NCBI GenBank assembly: GCA_963922205.1
Contig: CAWUHX010000122.1
Span: 900,802 to 964,801 of the forward strand
Direction of reading: 5' to 3'
Length of the DNA: 64,000 nucleotides
Source: Romanomermis culicivorax
Taxonomy: Eukaryota > Nematoda > Enoplea > Mermithida > Mermithidae
Shown here: piece after piece, positions 49,719-60,767 of the stretch
Numbering within the stretch: position 1 is the stretch's first letter
Layout: each line of letters starts with the position of its first letter
Made by a program: the position numbers and the translations under genes
Notes under the pieces: generated by a model
What the model was told of the DNA's origin: nothing
The model's database searches: none
Seen by the model: the letters and a program-made list of their open reading frames with translations, nothing else

Positions 49719-50039
49719 GTAAGTGTTCTGAATTCCTGGCTGTCATTTTGAAGCGTCTGGGGTAGGTACCATGTGTTGCGGGCGTTGGAATGTCACCCAG
49801 AAGGTGTTTCACCTCATCTGCACAGTGACTTTTCAAGGTGAGCAGGAAATTTCTTTCAAAAACACTGCAAATCAGGCCTCGATCGATAGATCTCGTTCAA
49901 ATTCGCTCAGAAACAGGATTTAAATTTTTGTTTCCTTCATTTTTACACATCTATAGATGGTTGAAGTTTGGTCAAAATCTTTTTGACTTGCCTCAGATTT
50001 TCATGCTTGAAATGCATGTTTGATCATTGTTTGATTTGG

Positions 50040-51250
50040 GATCATCGAAATGTCGTTATCGCAGCACAACAACGTGCTATAAACTAAAAAATCAATATAG
50101 CCGCATCGACGTATCCATTCATTAATTATTCAACAAATCAGAATGACTCATCAACTTGAATAATTCACGAAAGCAAACATGACTCCATCTAAACCTATAC
50201 AAACCTTACTTACATTAATCCGACCCGACACCAATTTACCACCTATGACTCACAATTTTTACATCCTTGATCGACTTGCTATTACTCATCAATGAGCAGC
50301 TATTTCCTCATTCCAAATTGCTAACAAATTAATGCACGATAAATCATCCACGCTACATAATTCACGGTAACTCATCAACTTATTGTAACTCAAGAAATAA
50401 AATTAGCACAGAGCACGAATTCGAAATATTTCACAGGTATGACATACCTCGTCAATTCTTTACAAGACCAACTCACAGTAACCCTCACGAGGAGGGTCTC
50501 CCATATAAACGGCATCGCACACGATTTTTAAACATCATCATAATTTATGTTAAAAATACACATAACTTAACCCGAAGGTCAAAAAGAGCCCTTTGTCATC
50601 AAAGTTCTGACTGCTCATTTAACTTTTTGGAAAGCAGTCTCGCCCACTTATTTTCGTCCCCAAATTGTATCAAGCAATTTATAGTCTATTAATCTCTAGA
50701 TCTTCCTCTCTGCTTTCGAACCTAATCTCGCTTCTTTGAACCTCGATATTTTTTTGTGAATAGACGACGATCAACAGCTGACCACTCTGGGGGTCAACTT
50801 CCATGCTCTTGTGGCAATGGCTGAAATGTTGCACTGATATTTTCGTTGCAGTTCCATTCGATTTGCATTCTTGCCAAAGTTCACTGAAAAAAGTTTGCTT
50901 TATTTGTGAAATTTGAGTTTTTTAGCAAATTTCCCAAGTGAGGTAAATTCAAATGAGGATTGTACAATAACCATAAGCGAAGGGACAAAAAGCTCGTAAC
51001 CTACAACTACTCTAATGATGTTCTTTACAATGCAGTGGAAATCAAGTTAAAGTGTAAAGTTTAAACTACTGCTTCTCGAAACCTTTCAACTCTCATCGTA
51101 ACTCGCTACGGCTCATAAAACCACAATAAACCTGCAACCAATGATCACAACTTACCACTTACTAAGACTTGACAGCTCTAACTTCCCATAATTCATCGTC
51201 ACACATCAACTCATCATGAATCACTTTACAGTGCGCTGTAGAATCTCATA
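50040..51250. other. Intron C-D segment with strong strand asymmetry
   Basis: The plus strand is poor in G and rich in A and C, with repeated words such as ACTCATCAAC and GACTCATCAACTTG. No gene seen. Confidence 0.35.
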
Positions 51251-51744
51251 ACTTGGTTAAAGCTTGTGTATAGGTTCTTGTGGTTCGAAATTTCTTTTGT
51301 TCAGTTCAATTTCGACATGTATTCAAATCATGCATGTAATTGGGATTGATGTCATAACAAGCCCCTCCCCAGAAATACTCAGCCAGTGGCTACTCGTGTG
51401 GTAACCCCTCAAGATTCACCAGTCATATGGCTAAAATGGACTGGCCATAGGAACCTCATCCTTTTAGTCGAAAAAATACTGAAAAAGGTCTTTCTTTTTG
51501 GTAGTGTTCAAAAAATGTCAATTGTTTCGAGGCTCCCATATTTTCATATTTTTTATACAAAAATCATTATTTTTCCAACATTTTCCCCTTTATTTTAGGC
51601 AGTCTAATTTGTTCGTTCAATGACGTCACCCCTGAAATTTTGGTCAATTGATGACCACACCCACGAAAAAGTCTCCCTATTCCCCTCTGTCCCCGGAGCT
51701 CCGTTTCATGTATGATTCCAAATGTATGACATAAATAAGAAAAA

Positions 51745-51910
51745 GAAATGCCGCTCACAATGTCATCTATGCTAAGCTTTCATTATAGGATTTTTACTGA
51801 AAAATTGGTAATGGATAGTTGAATAACCTCTTTCAGTACGATGTAACATATCATTTAGCAAGATACTTTCCACTGTTATTATTCAAAAGCATTCCAAGAA
51901 TAACAGACTG
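51745..51910 (-). mobile_element. TA-flanked MITE, degraded copy next to exon D
   Basis: The right end AAAAGCATTCCAAGAATAACAG parallels the family's GAAGCATTTCAAGAAAAACAG. It also has the ACTGAAAAATTGGT and GATACTTTCC segments. It ends about 23 bases before exon D, so it contributes the sequence near that splice acceptor. Confidence 0.45.
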
Positions 51911-51932
51911 TTGAATTCAATAGCTTTTGCAG

Positions 51933-52091
51933 GTGAAGGTCTCAAGCAGCTGCCATGTTGTGACTCCACAAACGTTCACCCCGAATGTTTCAAGATCAAT
52001 TTAGACGGCAACGATCCAGATTATCGAGGCAATTTGAACTGTATCCCGTACGCCAGGACAGCCATCGCGCCGCGGGAGCAATGTTTACTAG
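51933..52091 (+). CDS. Peroxidase exon D: Ca/heme region of domain 1
   Basis: Encodes EGLKQLPCCDSTNVHPECFK, then LDGNDPDYRG and LNCIPYARTAIAP, the family's C.PI.IP..DP.Y....CI.F.RS block. The arginine of F-x-R-S, which lies over the heme, is kept (YARTA). Acceptor TTGCAG, donor CTAG|GTAAAA, phase 1 at both ends. Confidence 0.9.
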
Positions 52092-52178
52092 GTAAAAAAC
52101 GATAGGAAGATGACCAATTTGATCTTCTGGATCAAAACTGTAGGTGCCGCTACAGTAGAAAAGCGCCATTTTCTTCAG

Positions 52179-52280
52179 GTCCCAGGGAACAAATGAACCA
52201 TGTGACGTCGTTTTTGGATGGCAGCGTCATTTACGGCAGTACCGGGGAGAAGGCTGACTTTTTGCGATCTCATACTGATG
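52179..52280 (+). CDS. Peroxidase exon E
   Basis: Encodes REQMNHVTSFLDGSVIYGST, the family's EQ.N..T.FLD.S.VYGS motif, then EKADFLRSHTD. Acceptor CTTCAG, donor GATG|GTAAGG. The following 99-bp intron is in frame and stop-free. Confidence 0.9.
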
Positions 52281-52379
52281 GTAAGGTGAGCCATTTTACG
52301 TTGAGTTATGAAAATTGTACTTCACATTGTCCGAATATGCCTCAAAAATTTCGCAAACCCGTCATTGACTTTCGCACAG
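52281..52379 (+). other. Intron E-F, 99 bp, length divisible by three and stop-free
   Basis: Starts GTAAGGTGAG and ends TTTCGCACAG. Splicing gives the family-typical join FLRSHTDGKLKISQV. Retention would add 33 residues including two cysteines without shifting the frame. Confidence 0.75.
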
Positions 52380-52487
52380 GTAAACTCAAAATCAGTCAAG
52401 TTCGTTTCGTCAAAGATATATTACCACCGGCGCCGTTCGACGCCAACGAATGCCGGAGTTCCGACAGTCAACCATGTTTCTTGGCAG
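52380..52487 (+). CDS. Peroxidase exon F
   Basis: Encodes GKLKISQVRFVKDILPPAPF, then ECRSSDSQPCFLAG, the family's G.L......LP......C.......CF.AGD stretch. Donor GGCAG|GTAAAG, phase 1. Confidence 0.9.
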
Positions 52488-52542
52488 GTAAAGAGGAATG
52501 TTACCGTAATTAAGAATTAGATTGAAATTTAATGCCCCACAG

Positions 52543-52631
52543 GATCGGATTTTGTGAACTTTTTGCCAACAACCACTGCGTTCCAAGCTTTGTGGCTTCG
52601 GCAACACAACCGAATTGCTGATGAATTGAAG
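52543..52631 (+). CDS. Peroxidase exon G: proximal histidine
   Basis: Encodes SDFVNFLPTTTAFQALWLRQ followed by HNRIADELK. The LxxRxHNRxA motif carries the proximal heme-ligand His, which is kept in domain 1 (RQHNR instead of REHNR). Acceptor CCACAG, donor AAG|GTATTC, phase 0. Confidence 0.92.
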
Positions 52632-52718
52632 GTATTCAAACAAAAATTGGCTCATCAAAATTACAGTAGACTTGTATTTTTCGGCTGTGTTGTATAATAT
52701 GGCTGAAGGTTTCTTTAG

Positions 52719-52827
52719 AAACTGAATCCACAATGGGAAGACGAGCGTCTATATCAAGAGGCAAAAACGGTCGTTTCAGCTCAAATTCAGCACATCACTT
52801 ACAACGAGTTTTTGCCCATTGTTATTG
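52719..52827 (+). CDS. Peroxidase exon H
   Basis: Encodes [20 protein letters not shown], then [16 protein letters not shown]. The NP.W.DE..YQEAR..V.A..QHI.Y.E.LP...G block is diagnostic of animal peroxidases. Acceptor CTTTAG, donor TTG|GTATGT. Confidence 0.95.
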
Positions 52828-53572
52828 GTATGTTGTCTAATTTTTTAGTATTTTCCAATGAGAAGAAAACGTATCAAAACGGACAAAATAACAGAGATGA
52901 AAAATGTGATACCAATGAAATATGAAATGTGAGCATGAAACTCGCGGTAAAACGTCGTCGATTAGTTCATATTATAGAGAAAAACTTCCAAATTTTTCTA
53001 GCATTTTATCATATAAATTTAAATTCTTTGTTTTTCTATTGCTGCAGAGATTTTCCTATTTCGAAAATTTGTCGTTTTATGATCCTTTCATTTTGGAACT
53101 TCACAAATCGATAGTTTGATTTTGTATTTTAGATAATCATGCCCAGTTCATTCAAAACATTTGTCTTTTTAGAGCTTTCCTTCAAGAGAAAGTGCTGTAA
53201 ATTATACAAAGCTACTGTATGGAATATTGTTTTCTATAAAAAAAATGTTGTTTGTGTTTCGAATCTTGCCTTGAAATATTTCGAATTCAGTTTTTCAAAA
53301 TCTTGAAAAGTGGTACTATTGTATGAAAAAACAATATGATGCGAATTTATCAGAAATAGTAGAAATGCCCCGAATACATTTCGGTTCTTTCAAATCCAAA
53401 GAAAAGTCGTATTAGTACTATATTTTCCAGAACTACCGTAGAGTCAAATTGTGCTCAAAACTTGCCATGTCAGTTTTACTGTAGCAAAAAATTCGAAAAA
53501 ACCTCCTAGAAAAAACATAAATTAGAAGAGCTAAAAGTAAAAATTACAGTGATTCCTCATTTCCTCCTTCAG

Positions 53573-53825
53573 GCAAAGATAATGTGCAAAAATACGGCTT
53601 AAAAGTGCAAAACGGGGGTTACTATTCTGACTACAACCTCCAAGTGGACCCCAGCGTCTTGAATTCGTTCGCTTCGGCCGCCGGCCTCTTCTTTTTGCCC
53701 TTGTGGCCCGATAGCGTTACTTTGTACAATAGACAGGGCGCCAAAACGGCCGAACGTTTCGTCTCCGATTTATTCTATAATCCGGGCACTTTGTATTTCC
53801 CGGATCGTTTGGACAGTTTGATCAG
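53573..53825 (+). CDS. Peroxidase exon I
   Basis: Encodes LKVQNGGYYSDYNLQVDPSV, then NSFASAAGLFFLPLW and a loop to DRLDSLIR. The Y...VDPS..N.F..AA.RF.H....P segment matches the family; an expected RF.H reads LFFLP. Acceptor CTTCAG, donor CAG|GTATTT, phase 2. Confidence 0.93.
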
Positions 53826-54091
53826 GTATTTATAAGATATGGTTAAATCTGTACTAATAAATTTCTCATAAAACGGCTTCAAATTGAAAAATGACCAAAA
53901 TAAATACAAGAATATTTTACTGCAGAATTTCATACTCAAAGAAAAATATTGTCAGAAGATAGCTGAATAGGATCACAAATTTCTATTCATGGTTTAGCAG
54001 AAAAGAATAGTATGAAACCATACTTGCTTTCTAGTTGCTATATTTACGAACATTTAAAAACTATGAGTCGCAGAAAAAGGTCCTATCGTGC

Positions 54092-55346
54092 ACCCATTAA
54101 GTGCCGTTACTTCTAACGTCCCATTGCCTCTAACAATGCTCGAGACAGTAAACAAAATTTCCCTTTAAGCCGGGTATATACTTACCCGTACGCACGTGCG
54201 CCGCCGATTTTTGAGCGTGTCCCCGCAATTCGCGACCCGGAAATTGAACGCACAATCGTGCGCCGCATTGCGGGTGCCGGGCGAAAAATTTACGAGAAAT
54301 GTTGCGCGTGCGGACAAGTAGAAACCATTTCTACTTTTCCGCACATCTGTAATTCATGCGGATCAGGTACCACCGCCGCAGTACAGTAAAGTATTGTTTT
54401 TTGCTCATGGCGCACGATTGTACATGATTTTCGAGCCCCCCCCCCCCCCCGTTGGCGCGATGCGATCGCATGCGAATATATTTAACCTGTTTTTGAAATG
54501 GGGGGAAAACTTTGGACTGCTTCCTAAGTGGGGAAAAACATTTTTGGATGCACGGTAGAAAATTCAAAAAATATTACGCGCGGAAAATACATGGCTACTG
54601 TGCCTGGCGCGTTTTAAAACGCAATGTCATACGTTCGGGGGAGGGGCGGGCACCGTTTTTTTTCCTCAAATGGGGTGTTTTGAGGAAAAAAATTTCGAAA
54701 CGAGGAAAAAAATTTTGGGTATGGTTCTCACTGAGGAAAAAATTTTGGGCAATTCAAAACCGAAAAGATGCGTTTTGGTGGACTTAAAAGGGTCAAAATC
54801 TCAAAATTTTCCGGCGCTTCGCACCGGTCATGGGTATAATTTTAACTAGTTTCTACCAGGCGCGTCCGTTAGCATATCATACTTGTAAACTACCGTCTTT
54901 TGCTCATGGCGCACGATTGTACTTGATTTTCCAGTCCTCCCTCACACCCGTACGCGTACGGTTAAGTATATTCAAATGCGGGCCGCAGTGAGGCCGCATG
55001 CGCATTTTTGGCTGAAGTATATTTTGACAACCCGCATTTTGGCCGCACATTGGCAGGTCGCAAATGCAGTTTTAAAATGTACTATACTTTTACGTTGTAA
55101 TGCGATGCCTAAGCCTTAGCGCAGATATTAGGAGATTTGAGACAATGATCAAAGAAGCAAGAAAGTCAGAAATAACATCTTTAAAGTGAATCATATTTGC
55201 AAAAATATTTTAATCATATTTGCAAAAAATATAAGTAATGCAACGCGAAAAAAATCGCTCTATCGGTTGATTTTTTAGCTCCGTACAAGCTAGAATGTTT
55301 TCTGTGTTAGAAGTAACGGGACATTAGAAGTAACGGGACAGAACCC
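54092..55346. mobile_element. Inverted-repeat element in intron I-J
   Basis: The left end (about 54100-54137) has GTTACTTCTAACGTCCC followed by ATTGCCTCTAAC. The right end (about 55307-55346), read on the other strand, has two copies of a GTTACTTCTAAYGTCCC-like 17-mer. The interior is GC-rich and CpG-rich and contains a direct repeat TTGCTCATGGCGCACGATTG at about 54400 and 54900, plus a 15-base C-run at 54436-54450. No transposase frame seen. Target duplication not identified. Confidence 0.45.
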
Positions 55347-55743
55347 ATACACCGAATGACGTACAGCACTTAAAGGTCATTGCAGCAGTTTGATTTGAAA
55401 CTAAACTTGAAAATTTTTCGTATGTCAAATGTTCTAATCAGAATAGAAATGTGATTATTCCGAGATTTGCATAGACATACTGAAAACTCAAGAGAACGAC
55501 ACATTCATGTATGGGAAAATATCTTCTGGCAGATGACCTCACACACTGTTTCGAAATCTTACACTGTCCAAAAATTGATGAAGATTGTGTGTCAAAGTGA
55601 ACCTGACTCTTTTATTTTTGCTCCGTCTATGATTTTAATCTGAATGAACTGTAGTCGAGTATCACCCTGTACGATGGAGAAACTATAAGGTTACTGTAGA
55701 ACTTTCCAAAAAAGAAAATCACATAGAATCATTTGTTTTCCAG

Positions 55744-55902
55744 ATTTTTACTGCGCCAAAGAGCCGAAAACGTCGACGTCCACATTTCCAATCAATTTTC
55801 GACCAAATTTTTGAAAGGCAACGCTCAATTCGGCTTGGATTACGTTTCAATTTTAATACAAATGGGTCGCGATCACGGTCTCCCGTCTTACACAGTTTAC
55901 AG
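55744..55902 (+). CDS. Peroxidase exon J
   Basis: Encodes LRQRAENVDVHISNQFSTKF, then GLDYVSILIQMGRDHGLPSY. QMGRDHGLPSY is the signature of the family's Q.GRDHGLP.Y. Acceptor TTCCAG, donor ACAG|GTATTC, phase 2. Confidence 0.95.
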
Positions 55903-55961
55903 GTATTCATTTTTTGTTTTGTTGTCATTTTTACACGAGCATTTTTTTGCATCGTGCACAG

Positions 55962-56063
55962 ATCGCAATGCGGATTGAAAAAGCCGTCAAATTTCGACGA
56001 CTTGAAACAAGACGATATGTTGATCGAACCGAATTTGGCGGACATTTTAAAATCGCTATACAA
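55962..56063 (+). CDS. Peroxidase exon K (GC donor)
   Basis: Encodes SQCGLKKPSNFDDLKQDDML, then EPNLADILKSLY. Only a splice after TACAA gives the right phase for exon L and the family's LY.S.DDVDL join. That donor is GCACGT, a GC-AG intron. The GT at 56068 would put exon L in a wrong frame. Confidence 0.75.
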
Positions 56064-56914
56064 GCACGTATACCAATATGCAAATTTTTGTATATTCTAC
56101 TTTGTGGGGTGGAAAATTTGCATAAGTTCTAGTGGACTCATACTTAAGTCTTAACCCTAGTTTAAGCCTGACTATTCCTAAGTTTGAGCTAATTAAGCTC
56201 ACCAAACATTTACATCCTGTCACATAGCCATGTTAAGCTTAGATTCAGTTCGAGGATAAGGCTTGTAGGTATCTTAGTTTCACATACATTCAGTAACTTT
56301 TGTACTACGTTCACATATTTTCTGTGCTATTTTAAATTACCTTAGATCAGTATAAACCTTTTTCGAAAAATCGATTTCAGAACGAAACAATCGCAGAGAT
56401 CAATTCCTTTGTGATCAGTCTGGATAGAAATCATGAGTAACATTGCCGCACATTAAAATATCTACATGGGCAATAAAGTGAACCGCCGCCTATTTTCTGT
56501 TTAATGTAAAATTTATCTTTAGCACAATCGTTTTTAGGTTGCAGCATTCAAAAATTTATATGGCGGCATTGTTGGTAGCTGATATGCTTTTTTCGAAAGC
56601 TCAATTATTAACGACAAAAGAGCTTTCAAATTAGATTGCTCGATCATTCTTCATGAATATTTCACAAGTCTGACTTTTCTATAACATTTATTCTACTCTT
56701 TATTTCCGGCTTACTAGTTGACTATTCTGTAGCAGTTGTGATTTATGTCAATCACACAATAAGACTGTATAAAAGATTGGTATTCCAAAAATTTCAAGTT
56801 CAGAATCCGACTCGAATTTAATTCATCCGAATTTACTTTTTCCGGACTTTTTCTGTGCCGTCGAACTTAAACTTATCAAGTTTCACTGCAAGTCAATAAA
56901 ATAGGTCATTTTAG

Positions 56915-57023
56915 GTCCGTGGACGACGTTGACCTTTTGGTTTTGGGTTTGGCCGAAAAGCCCTTGAGAGGCGCTTTAGTGGGACCAACCTTCGCTTGTA
57001 TCATTGGTCGACAATTTCAGAAG
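56915..57023 (+). CDS. Peroxidase exon L
   Basis: Encodes [20 protein letters not shown], then [16 protein letters not shown], the family's DDIDL..GGL.E.P..G..VGPTF.CI...QF block. Acceptor TTTTAG, donor AAG|GTGATT, phase 0. Confidence 0.95.
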
Positions 57024-57083
57024 GTGATTTTTGTTCATAATGTCGAACCTATGGTCAGGATTATTATGGGATGTTTTTTCTAG

Positions 57084-57264
57084 ACAAGGAGAGGCGACAG
57101 ATTTTGGTACGAAAATTTCTTCTACCCGTCTCTTTTGTCCAACGAACAGCTGGCGCAAATTCGAACAACGACTTTGGCCAGGGTCATTTGTGACAATACG
57201 GACGATTTAGGTCGGATCCAGCCCAACGTGTTCATGTTGGCCGATACTTTCGAGTATGATTCTA
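57084..57264 (+). CDS. Peroxidase exon M: last recognised exon of domain 1
   Basis: Encodes TRRGDRFWYENFFYPSLLSN, then ICDNTDDLGRIQPNVFMLAD. RRGDRFWYE and ICDNTD..I...VF are family signatures. The usual C-terminal C..(I/L).....W tail is not seen. Donor TCTA|GTAAAG, phase 1. If that donor is skipped the frame runs 84 bases on, into a MITE, and stops at 57348. Confidence 0.92.
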
Positions 57265-57308
57265 GTAAAGCTTCAGAAGACTGGTGTTTTTTGAGATTTT
57301 TTGGTGTC

Positions 57309-57540
57309 TATAATCTGTTTTTTATAAAATGTTTCCAAATAGAGAAGTGACACAAATCAGTACTGTCGTCAAAATCGTTTACGTAGAGCTCTTACTGTAA
57401 AATTTTTCACCCGAAAAATTCTTAAAGGTTATGTCAGTATGCTCACAAATTTCTAGTCGCCAGAGAATCGTGAAAATCTGAAATACTACTTGCTTTCTGC
57501 TTTCATTGTTTAGAAGTTTTTCAAAAAAAAACAGGCTGTA
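57309..57540 (-). mobile_element. TA-flanked MITE, copy 4, in intron M-N
   Basis: Begins TATAATCTGTTTTTTATAAA and ends AAACAGGCTGTA; reverse orientation relative to copy 1. It starts 45 bases after the exon M donor. A further eroded end (TAGAGACATTCTCAAGAAAATAG) lies at about 58112-58139 in the same intron. Confidence 0.7.
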
Positions 57541-58322
57541 CATTATCTTGAAACTTGCAAATCTAGAGCATAATTACTCTGTAAATGAAATTTGAGAACA
57601 AGCTGTCATGAGGAACATAAAATCTGCAACAGACTTTTTTGAAGCTCTGCCGTGATGGATTCCTTCAAGTTTTACTGCTGTTCGTGATGATAATAGATAT
57701 CACACTGATTATTAATTAAATTTTCTGTTCAAAATTGAATACTCTTTCTTTTGGTAGGCTTAGTTTTTGCTAGTGTTGAGCCGTTTGTTCAGTACTACCC
57801 TCACACGAACATATGGCATTAACTGCATATCAAATGCTATCCTCCCGTATAGCAACTGACACTCAAAGAAAGTTAGAATCAATTGCCTAATTCTACTGTG
57901 GGAAATTCTACGCATGATCATTTTGGTAAGTATATCCAAAACTGCAAATTGAGAATCACAACAGGAGCTGAAATGACGTAAGTAAAAATATATGGCGTCA
58001 AGAGCTTCAAACTTCCAAAATTTGTTTGCAAAAATTTTGACTTTGACACGTGGTTCGACGGAAAATAAAAATATGAAATAATAAACATATGTTTTCCGGT
58101 TCCATTATTTAGAGACATTCTCAAGAAAATAGACTGTACAGTAAGGAATATGTAACTGTAGCAGACGGGAGCACTGTCTCTCTCATCATTTTTAGGAATT
58201 GCGCCTTAGAATGCAATAGCACAATCATCGATCGCATGGATCTAAAATCTTGGATCGACAGTACGAATAAAGTTTTCTTAATTTTTTTTAATCGTTTGCT
58301 CCAAAATTCATGAATTTTCCAG

Positions 58323-58436
58323 CCGAGCCGCGCCACAAACTCCCGATCACGGAGGACACGTTGAAAAAAGCTATGGAATTGGGCGCCACGAGGTTGAGGG
58401 AATTGAAGGATAAAGAAAAATCGAGAGTTAGACTGA
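58323..58436 (+). CDS. Peroxidase exon N: prodomain helix of domain 2
   Basis: Encodes EPRHKLPITEDTLKKAMELG, then ATRLRELKDKEKSRVRL, an amphipathic helix like the one in exon A. Acceptor TTCCAG, donor CTGA|GTGAGT, phase 1 at both sides, in phase with exon M. Confidence 0.7.
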
Positions 58437-58722
58437 GTGAGTAAAAGCGAAGCATTTGTCCAGACATTTCTTGATCATGAAGTTTTTATATTGACTGCGG
58501 AAAAATTAAATGTCGATACATGCGCCGATTAAAGGCCATTTAGAAGTTTCAATTCTTACTGTAATCACTTTTGGCTTCTAATTGCTTAGATGTATTTTAC
58601 ATGCACACTAATGCAGTCATAGATCATGTACTTGGTCATCCATAATCAATTTCCATGTGCCGGCTGATTGAACTTGCTTCTTGCTGACGCCAAATCGATA
58701 CTCATGCCGTATCTATTTCCAG

Positions 58723-58852
58723 ACGATGATAGTGTTCGCCCTGGCAGTTCAGTATTTTCACATAACGTTTTGATGAGTCCTCGACCCGAATCCCTAGATT
58801 TGGCTCGAACAGCTGAATTTCTTCTGGAAACGACTAAAGTTTTGATCAAAGG
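58723..58852 (+). CDS. Peroxidase exon O: prodomain of domain 2
   Basis: Encodes DDSVRPGSSVFSHNVLMSPR, then LDLARTAEFLLETTKVLIKG; the A..A..(L/F)..T helix is typical of peroxidase prodomains. Acceptor TTTCCAG, donor AAGG|GTAAAA, phase 2. Confidence 0.7.
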
Positions 58853-58915
58853 GTAAAAAATAATCCGAAATTGTGTATTTTTATGTTATTTCAGTAAACT
58901 TGGTTTTTTTGGCAG

Positions 58916-59010
58916 TGATCAGTTGAACGAAAACGAACGGATTCCCAAAGAATTGGATACAAGGACGCTGCAGACTCTTTTGCCTCAAGTCGACGTCACA
59001 AATTTCATCG
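58916..59010 (+). CDS. Peroxidase exon P: prodomain of domain 2
   Basis: Encodes DQLNENERIPKELDTRTLQT, then LLPQVDVTNFI. Acceptor TTGGCAG, donor ATCG|GTAATG, phase 1, joining exon R in phase. Confidence 0.7.
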
Positions 59011-60237
59011 GTAATGCTGGGATAGTCGTTGTACGAATTTTTTTCATGATTCACATTAGCAAAAAGTGGCCAAATTCTCAACTTTTTTCTTCTAGATCAA
59101 AACAAATGTGGTCACTTCAGAAACCCAGCAGTCTGGGCGGTTTACATTCATGTTCCTGGGAAGCCATAGGTGTTTGATTCTGTGTAAAATTATGGATGAC
59201 ACCCAGCAGATTGCCATCTGCAGCAGATTTTTAAGTTGAGTTATTTTTTACATAAAATATTGAATAATCAACAATTGCTGAAAAGCCTTGTTGACTATGA
59301 GCTTATGTGACCAGGTTCCGCTTACACAAACGTTATCACTCCTGAACTACTCTAAAGATTCAGGTGTTTCAGGTATTCTGAAGATAAAAAAATCGGCTTA
59401 CACCAACATTTCTACTCCTAAACTTCTCAGTGAAGAGTAAATCGGACCCCTAGATGAGTCATTTTTCAACTGCTAAAAAAGAAATGCTTAAATCAAATAA
59501 ATCAAGTCTTTGGAGTTCAGAAGTAAACAAAATTTTGCCTGTTGTTTTCTATGAGTCGCCTATTGACTCCAGGGAAGATGATTTTGCTATGTTTTCCTGG
59601 GCATTTTCTTATTCCTGCAAAGTTTAATTAAACTTAATGATGATAATGCATCATACCAATATCATTCTTAAGGCAGAAGTTTGAGAAAAAGTTCAATTTG
59701 ATAATTTTGATTTTTATAAATGAAGTTGGAATGAGTGATTGTGCTAGAATGATTGAGATGAGCATAACGCCTATTTCTGAAAACGCATAGCTATCATAGT
59801 CATTAGTCATTTTTTAATGTCACTCTTAGTTAATTTGTGTATTTGCATCAGATTTTCAAGAATGTAGGTATTTACTCTAGTGTGATTCTCGTGTAAACTA
59901 CACACGATCGTGACATTAAATAAGAGAGAAGTCGATAATTGACTTCATTAACAGCATAACATAGCATGCATACTCCTGAGCTAATAAAAAACAAGTTAGA
60001 ATGTTTGTTGCAAGTGAATACTTCTGAACGACTCCTGAAATTTTTGGATGGTGCAGGTGAACACGAGAGGGCATTAATTATTTCCTTTTCCTTGCAAGCT
60101 TCAATGGTAATTTTTACAGCTCAAAAAAATTATGAAAATATTCTACAAATGGTATACTAAGAAAAGTTCAGAAAAAGTTCGTGCGTGATTGGTAGACAAT
60201 GGATGTTCGCTCCTTTGAAGCATATTTTCTTCGACAG
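59011..60237 (+). other. Intron P-R (1.2 kb)
   Basis: No exon accepted. A possible exon at 59096-59170 was considered and dropped because P and R join in phase without it. Confidence 0.45.
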
Positions 60238-60402
60238 CCAATGCGTCTGGAAACAATGAACAGTGCAATCCCAAACCTTTCCCATGCGACCACACGTCGC
60301 CGTATCGTACTCCTACGGGCTGGTGCAATAACCTACGGTTCCCGCAATATGGAACGGCTTTTAGCCCATTCAGACGTTTGCTGAATCCGGCTTATCACGA
60401 TG
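60238..60402 (+). CDS. Peroxidase exon R: start of catalytic domain 2
   Basis: Encodes [20 protein letters not shown], then [20 protein letters not shown] and [14 protein letters not shown]. The YRT..G.CNN..P..G.....RLL...Y.DG block marks the start of a second peroxidase domain and includes a possible N-glycosylation site (NAS). Acceptor CGACAG, donor GATG|GTAAGC, phase 1. Confidence 0.9.
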
Positions 60403-60593
60403 GTAAGCTCAAAAATCAAGTTTACTGTAGTATATGAATAATTTGAAATTAGAACTCATGCAACACACCCAGTTTAGTAAAGCTATTGCTTTCTTACCAA
60501 TTTTATACAATATGAGTACATTACTATAGCTAATATCATTCACGACTTTAAGTTTCGTTCAACTACATAACTAAATTTTACGTTTTTTTGCAG

Positions 60594-60767
60594 GTTTTAC
60601 TGAACCACGAAAGTTGACCCGCAACGGACAACCGTTGCCCAGTGCCCGCGAAGTGGCCAACGTTATACACGAATCTCCCGAAATCGAGCACATCAAATAT
60701 GCCCATATGCTCATGCAATTTGCTCAATTTGTCGACCACGATTTGACTCATTCCCCGGTAGCCAGAT
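60594..60767 (+). CDS. Peroxidase exon S: intact distal heme motif of domain 2
   Basis: Encodes LTRNGQPLPSAREVANVIHE, then YAHMLMQFAQFVDHDLTHSP. QFVDHDLTHSPV contains the distal Gln, the heme-linked Asp, the distal His and the calcium-binding Asp, so domain 2 has the residues needed for peroxidase activity in this exon. Acceptor TTGCAG, donor AGAT|GTAAGT, phase 1. Confidence 0.93.

Noticed and set aside
54420-54900. CpG-rich patch as a CpG-island promoter
   Set aside because: It lies inside an inverted-repeat element within an intron and no transcript start or coding frame is associated.
59096-59170. Possible extra peroxidase exon (DQNKCGHFRNPAVWAVYIH)
   Set aside because: Exons P and R join in phase without it, the frame ends in TAG before the donor, and no family motif is present.
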